Source of the DNA: Bog-950 sp964423405
Lineage (GTDB): Bacteria > Bacteroidota > Bacteroidia > Chitinophagales > LD1
Reading direction: 5' to 3'
NCBI GenBank assembly: GCA_964423405.1
Contig: CAYREY010000001.1
Location: 62,001 to 126,000 of the forward strand
Length of the DNA: 64,000 bases
Shown: in pieces, positions 62,802-64,000 of the stretch
Position numbering within the stretch: the stretch's first letter is position 1
Layout: each line of letters begins with the position of its first letter
The notes under the pieces: generated by a model
The model's database searches: none
What the model saw: only the letters and a program-made list of their open reading frames with translations
What the model was told of the DNA's origin: nothing
Position numbers and translations under genes: made by a program

Positions 62802-63192
62802 TTTTACGTTTGGCCTTAGCGGCTTTCTTTTTCAGCGCTTTAGCTTCGTTCTCTTTTACCCTGAACTTTACGATATCGGCAATCAGCTTTAGCGGCAGCT
62901 TTTGGCTTAAGGGAAACTGTATGGTGCCTTTGCTGGTGTTATACTTTGCCAGCTTATCGCTAAAGCAACTTACACCAACCGATGCAGGATAAAAACCGAT
63001 ATGTTCTTTCCATGCAGCAAAATACACCAGTATTCCGTTTTGCTTATAGGCAGGCATCTGGTAGCTGATTACTTCCTCGGCATTGGGGGCTGCTTTTTTA
63101 ATAGTCTGCCTTAATTGCTGTAACACAGGCTGCACTGCCGCAGGTTGCGTAGCTATATAACTATCTACATTTAGTGGCGCTTCTGCTTTCAT
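62794..63192 (-). CDS. DUF1801/YdhG-like protein
   Basis: 132 residues with the YdhG pattern: NVDSYIATQPAAVQPVLQQLR, EVISYQMPAYKQNGILVYFAAWK, HIGFYPASVGV, and a Lys/Ala-rich tail. Called an iron chaperone-like family, with uncertain function. Same strand as the SRPBCC and VOC genes upstream, so likely an operon of small stress-type proteins. Confidence 0.88.
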   Translation of the reverse strand: MKAEAPLNVDSYIATQPAAVQPVLQQLRQTIKKAAPNAEEVISYQMPAYKQNGILVYFAAWKEHIGFYPASVGVSCFSDKLAKYNTSKGTIQFPLSQKLPLKLIADIVKFRVKENEAKALKKKAAKAKRKIK

Positions 63193-63213
63193 AATATCGT
63201 AGTGGCTACTTCC

Positions 63214-63744
63214 CTATTTCTCCAGTACGTTTTTCAGGTTGCTTAATCCGGCCAGCATATCTTTACCCAGCATGTTTTTAAACACCGGTGTAAGTATGCT
63301 AAAAGGAAACTGCGTAGGCCCCTCAAAAACCCAGGTAACCGTACTTTGGTTGCCGGTAGCAGTTACACGCATAATGGTAGTAGCGGTGTTTTTCATCGGA
63401 CGTTCAAAGCGCAACTGACAGGTTATACTTTCGCTTTGCTTAATGGCGGTAATTTCCTGCGCACCGGCACCGGTGTTTTTGTTATCGCTATCCCAGGTGT
63501 AAATAAAACCAACTGTACCATCGGTACCGGTAGTAGTTACGCGTTTATTAGGGTCGCTCATATTCCATACACTATAACTATCCTGATTGCGGATAAGTTT
63601 TATGTATTCGAACACAGCATTGGCTGGTCGGTTAATAACTATGCTTTGCTCTATCTGCATCTGTTTGGGAGCCAACAAAGCTGCAATAATCACTATAGCA
63701 AGTATTACTGCAGCAATTATTAGTATTAGGGCTAATGTGCTCAT
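63214..63744 (-). CDS. SRPBCC family protein
   Basis: 176 residues: one N-terminal span (about 5-24), then a START/Bet v1-like domain (QIEQSIVINRPANAVFEYIK at about 31-50, ending with MLAGLSNLKNVLEK). Binds hydrophobic ligands in this superfamily; ligand unknown. Confidence 0.88.
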   Translation of the reverse strand: MSTLALILIIAAVILAIVIIAALLAPKQMQIEQSIVINRPANAVFEYIKLIRNQDSYSVWNMSDPNKRVTTTGTDGTVGFIYTWDSDNKNTGAGAQEITAIKQSESITCQLRFERPMKNTATTIMRVTATGNQSTVTWVFEGPTQFPFSILTPVFKNMLGKDMLAGLSNLKNVLEK

Positions 63745-63747
63745 GTG

Positions 63748-64000
63748 TTATTTGTTTATGTGTTGTGCTTCGTCGTAATGCAGCAGCCATTGCTGGCCGT
63801 ATTTATCTATCAGGTCGCCGAACAGGGCTCCCCAAAAGCTAATCTCCAGCGTATGGGTGGCACGTCCGCCGGCAACAAGCGCAGCATAGTAACGGCGTAT
63901 ATCCTCCTCGCTACTGCAATCAAGCATCAGCGATACATTATTGCCTTTGGTTAATCCATCATCACCAATCATATCGCTGCCCATTAATACCAGGTTGCCA
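63748..64000 (-). CDS. VOC family (PhnB-like) protein, partial
   Basis: The frame enters from the right edge (…NLVLMGSDMIGDD) and ends at TAA (63748-63750). The visible C-terminal part, SLMLDCSSEEDIRRYYAALVAGG with FWGALFGDLIDKYGQQWL, matches glyoxalase/PhnB-type VOC proteins. The frame continues past the window end, so the internal ATG at 63984 is not the true start. Four bases from the SRPBCC gene; co-transcribed. Confidence 0.85.
   Translation of the reverse strand, partial: GNLVLMGSDMIGDDGLTKGNNVSLMLDCSSEEDIRRYYAALVAGGRATHTLEISFWGALFGDLIDKYGQQWLLHYDEAQHINK

Overview
The window looks like a core-chromosome segment of a Bacteroidota bacterium, most likely in the Chitinophagaceae/Sphingobacteriales part of the phylum. 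Evidence: two giant or medium secreted proteins with type IX secretion (T9SS) sorting domains, a short Bacteroidota-type primary sigma factor, promoters of the TTTG-N19-TAnnTTTG kind, the phylum-specific gene order rpmB-rpmG-DUF4295-ftsY-rimO, and bacillithiol genes (bshC and a bacilliredoxin). I found no tRNA, rRNA, CRISPR, complete transposon or prophage. The sequence carries one 100-N scaffold gap inside aroC that looks like an unmerged contig overlap.

Layout. 1-5.9 kb (minus strand): NAD(P)HX epimerase (partial), bshC, rimO, a GxxExxY gene bounded by inverted repeats, ftsY, DUF4295, rpmG and rpmB. 6-8.5 kb: dapB-lepB. 8.7-12 kb: the primary sigma factor, a repeat-filled gap, infC (TTG start) and hutI. 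12-13.4 kb: aroC, broken only by the gap. 13.5-17.1 kb: a poorly characterised stretch with an unknown soluble protein, a membrane-protein pair, an orphan LuxE-like adenylate-forming enzyme and a lipoprotein. 17.2-22.4 kb: DUF721/DciA-like protein, a LysM-TPR secreted protein, a 52-bp perfect palindrome, a DUF4412-like protein and a glycine-rich protein resembling phage tail-fibre adhesins. 22.4-23.1 kb: a decayed T9SS sorting domain and a 31-residue orphan ORF. 23.1-25.6 kb: the classic rpsP-rimM-trmD-rplS operon.

25.6-39.2 kb: a zinc-ribbon protein, arfB, two T9SS substrates (one with about 13 PKD repeats), a PepSY-like protein, a DUF5686 outer-membrane protein and an M1 aminopeptidase. 39.3-49.7 kb: metallophosphoesterase, epimerase, EamA transporter, two rRNA m5C methyltransferases (RsmF-like and RlmI-like), TlpA-like thioredoxin, a PAP2-like protein, NAGPA-family and DUF4349 proteins and an ExbD. 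49.8-55.9 kb: DUF4197, the DUF47-Pit phosphate uptake pair, several small membrane proteins, a fatty-acid hydroxylase and an HPP protein. 56-64 kb: a coiled-coil secreted protein, a single-domain response regulator, a SufT-like protein, bacilliredoxin, rnhA, tsaE, alanine-dehydrogenase-like enzyme, bPH, Smr, DUF1801, SRPBCC and VOC (partial) proteins.

Functionally this is housekeeping: ribosome biogenesis and rescue (rpsP, rplS, rpmB, rpmG, infC, rimM, rimO, trmD, arfB, two rRNA methylases), protein targeting (ftsY, lepB, T9SS cargo), thiol redox (bshC with Brx) and phosphate uptake. The unusual content is mostly intergenic: several families of short palindromic repeats, near-loopless terminators, a recurring promoter motif TAnnTTYGC, and the repeat-bounded GxxExxY gene, which is the best candidate here for an undescribed mobile or selfish unit.
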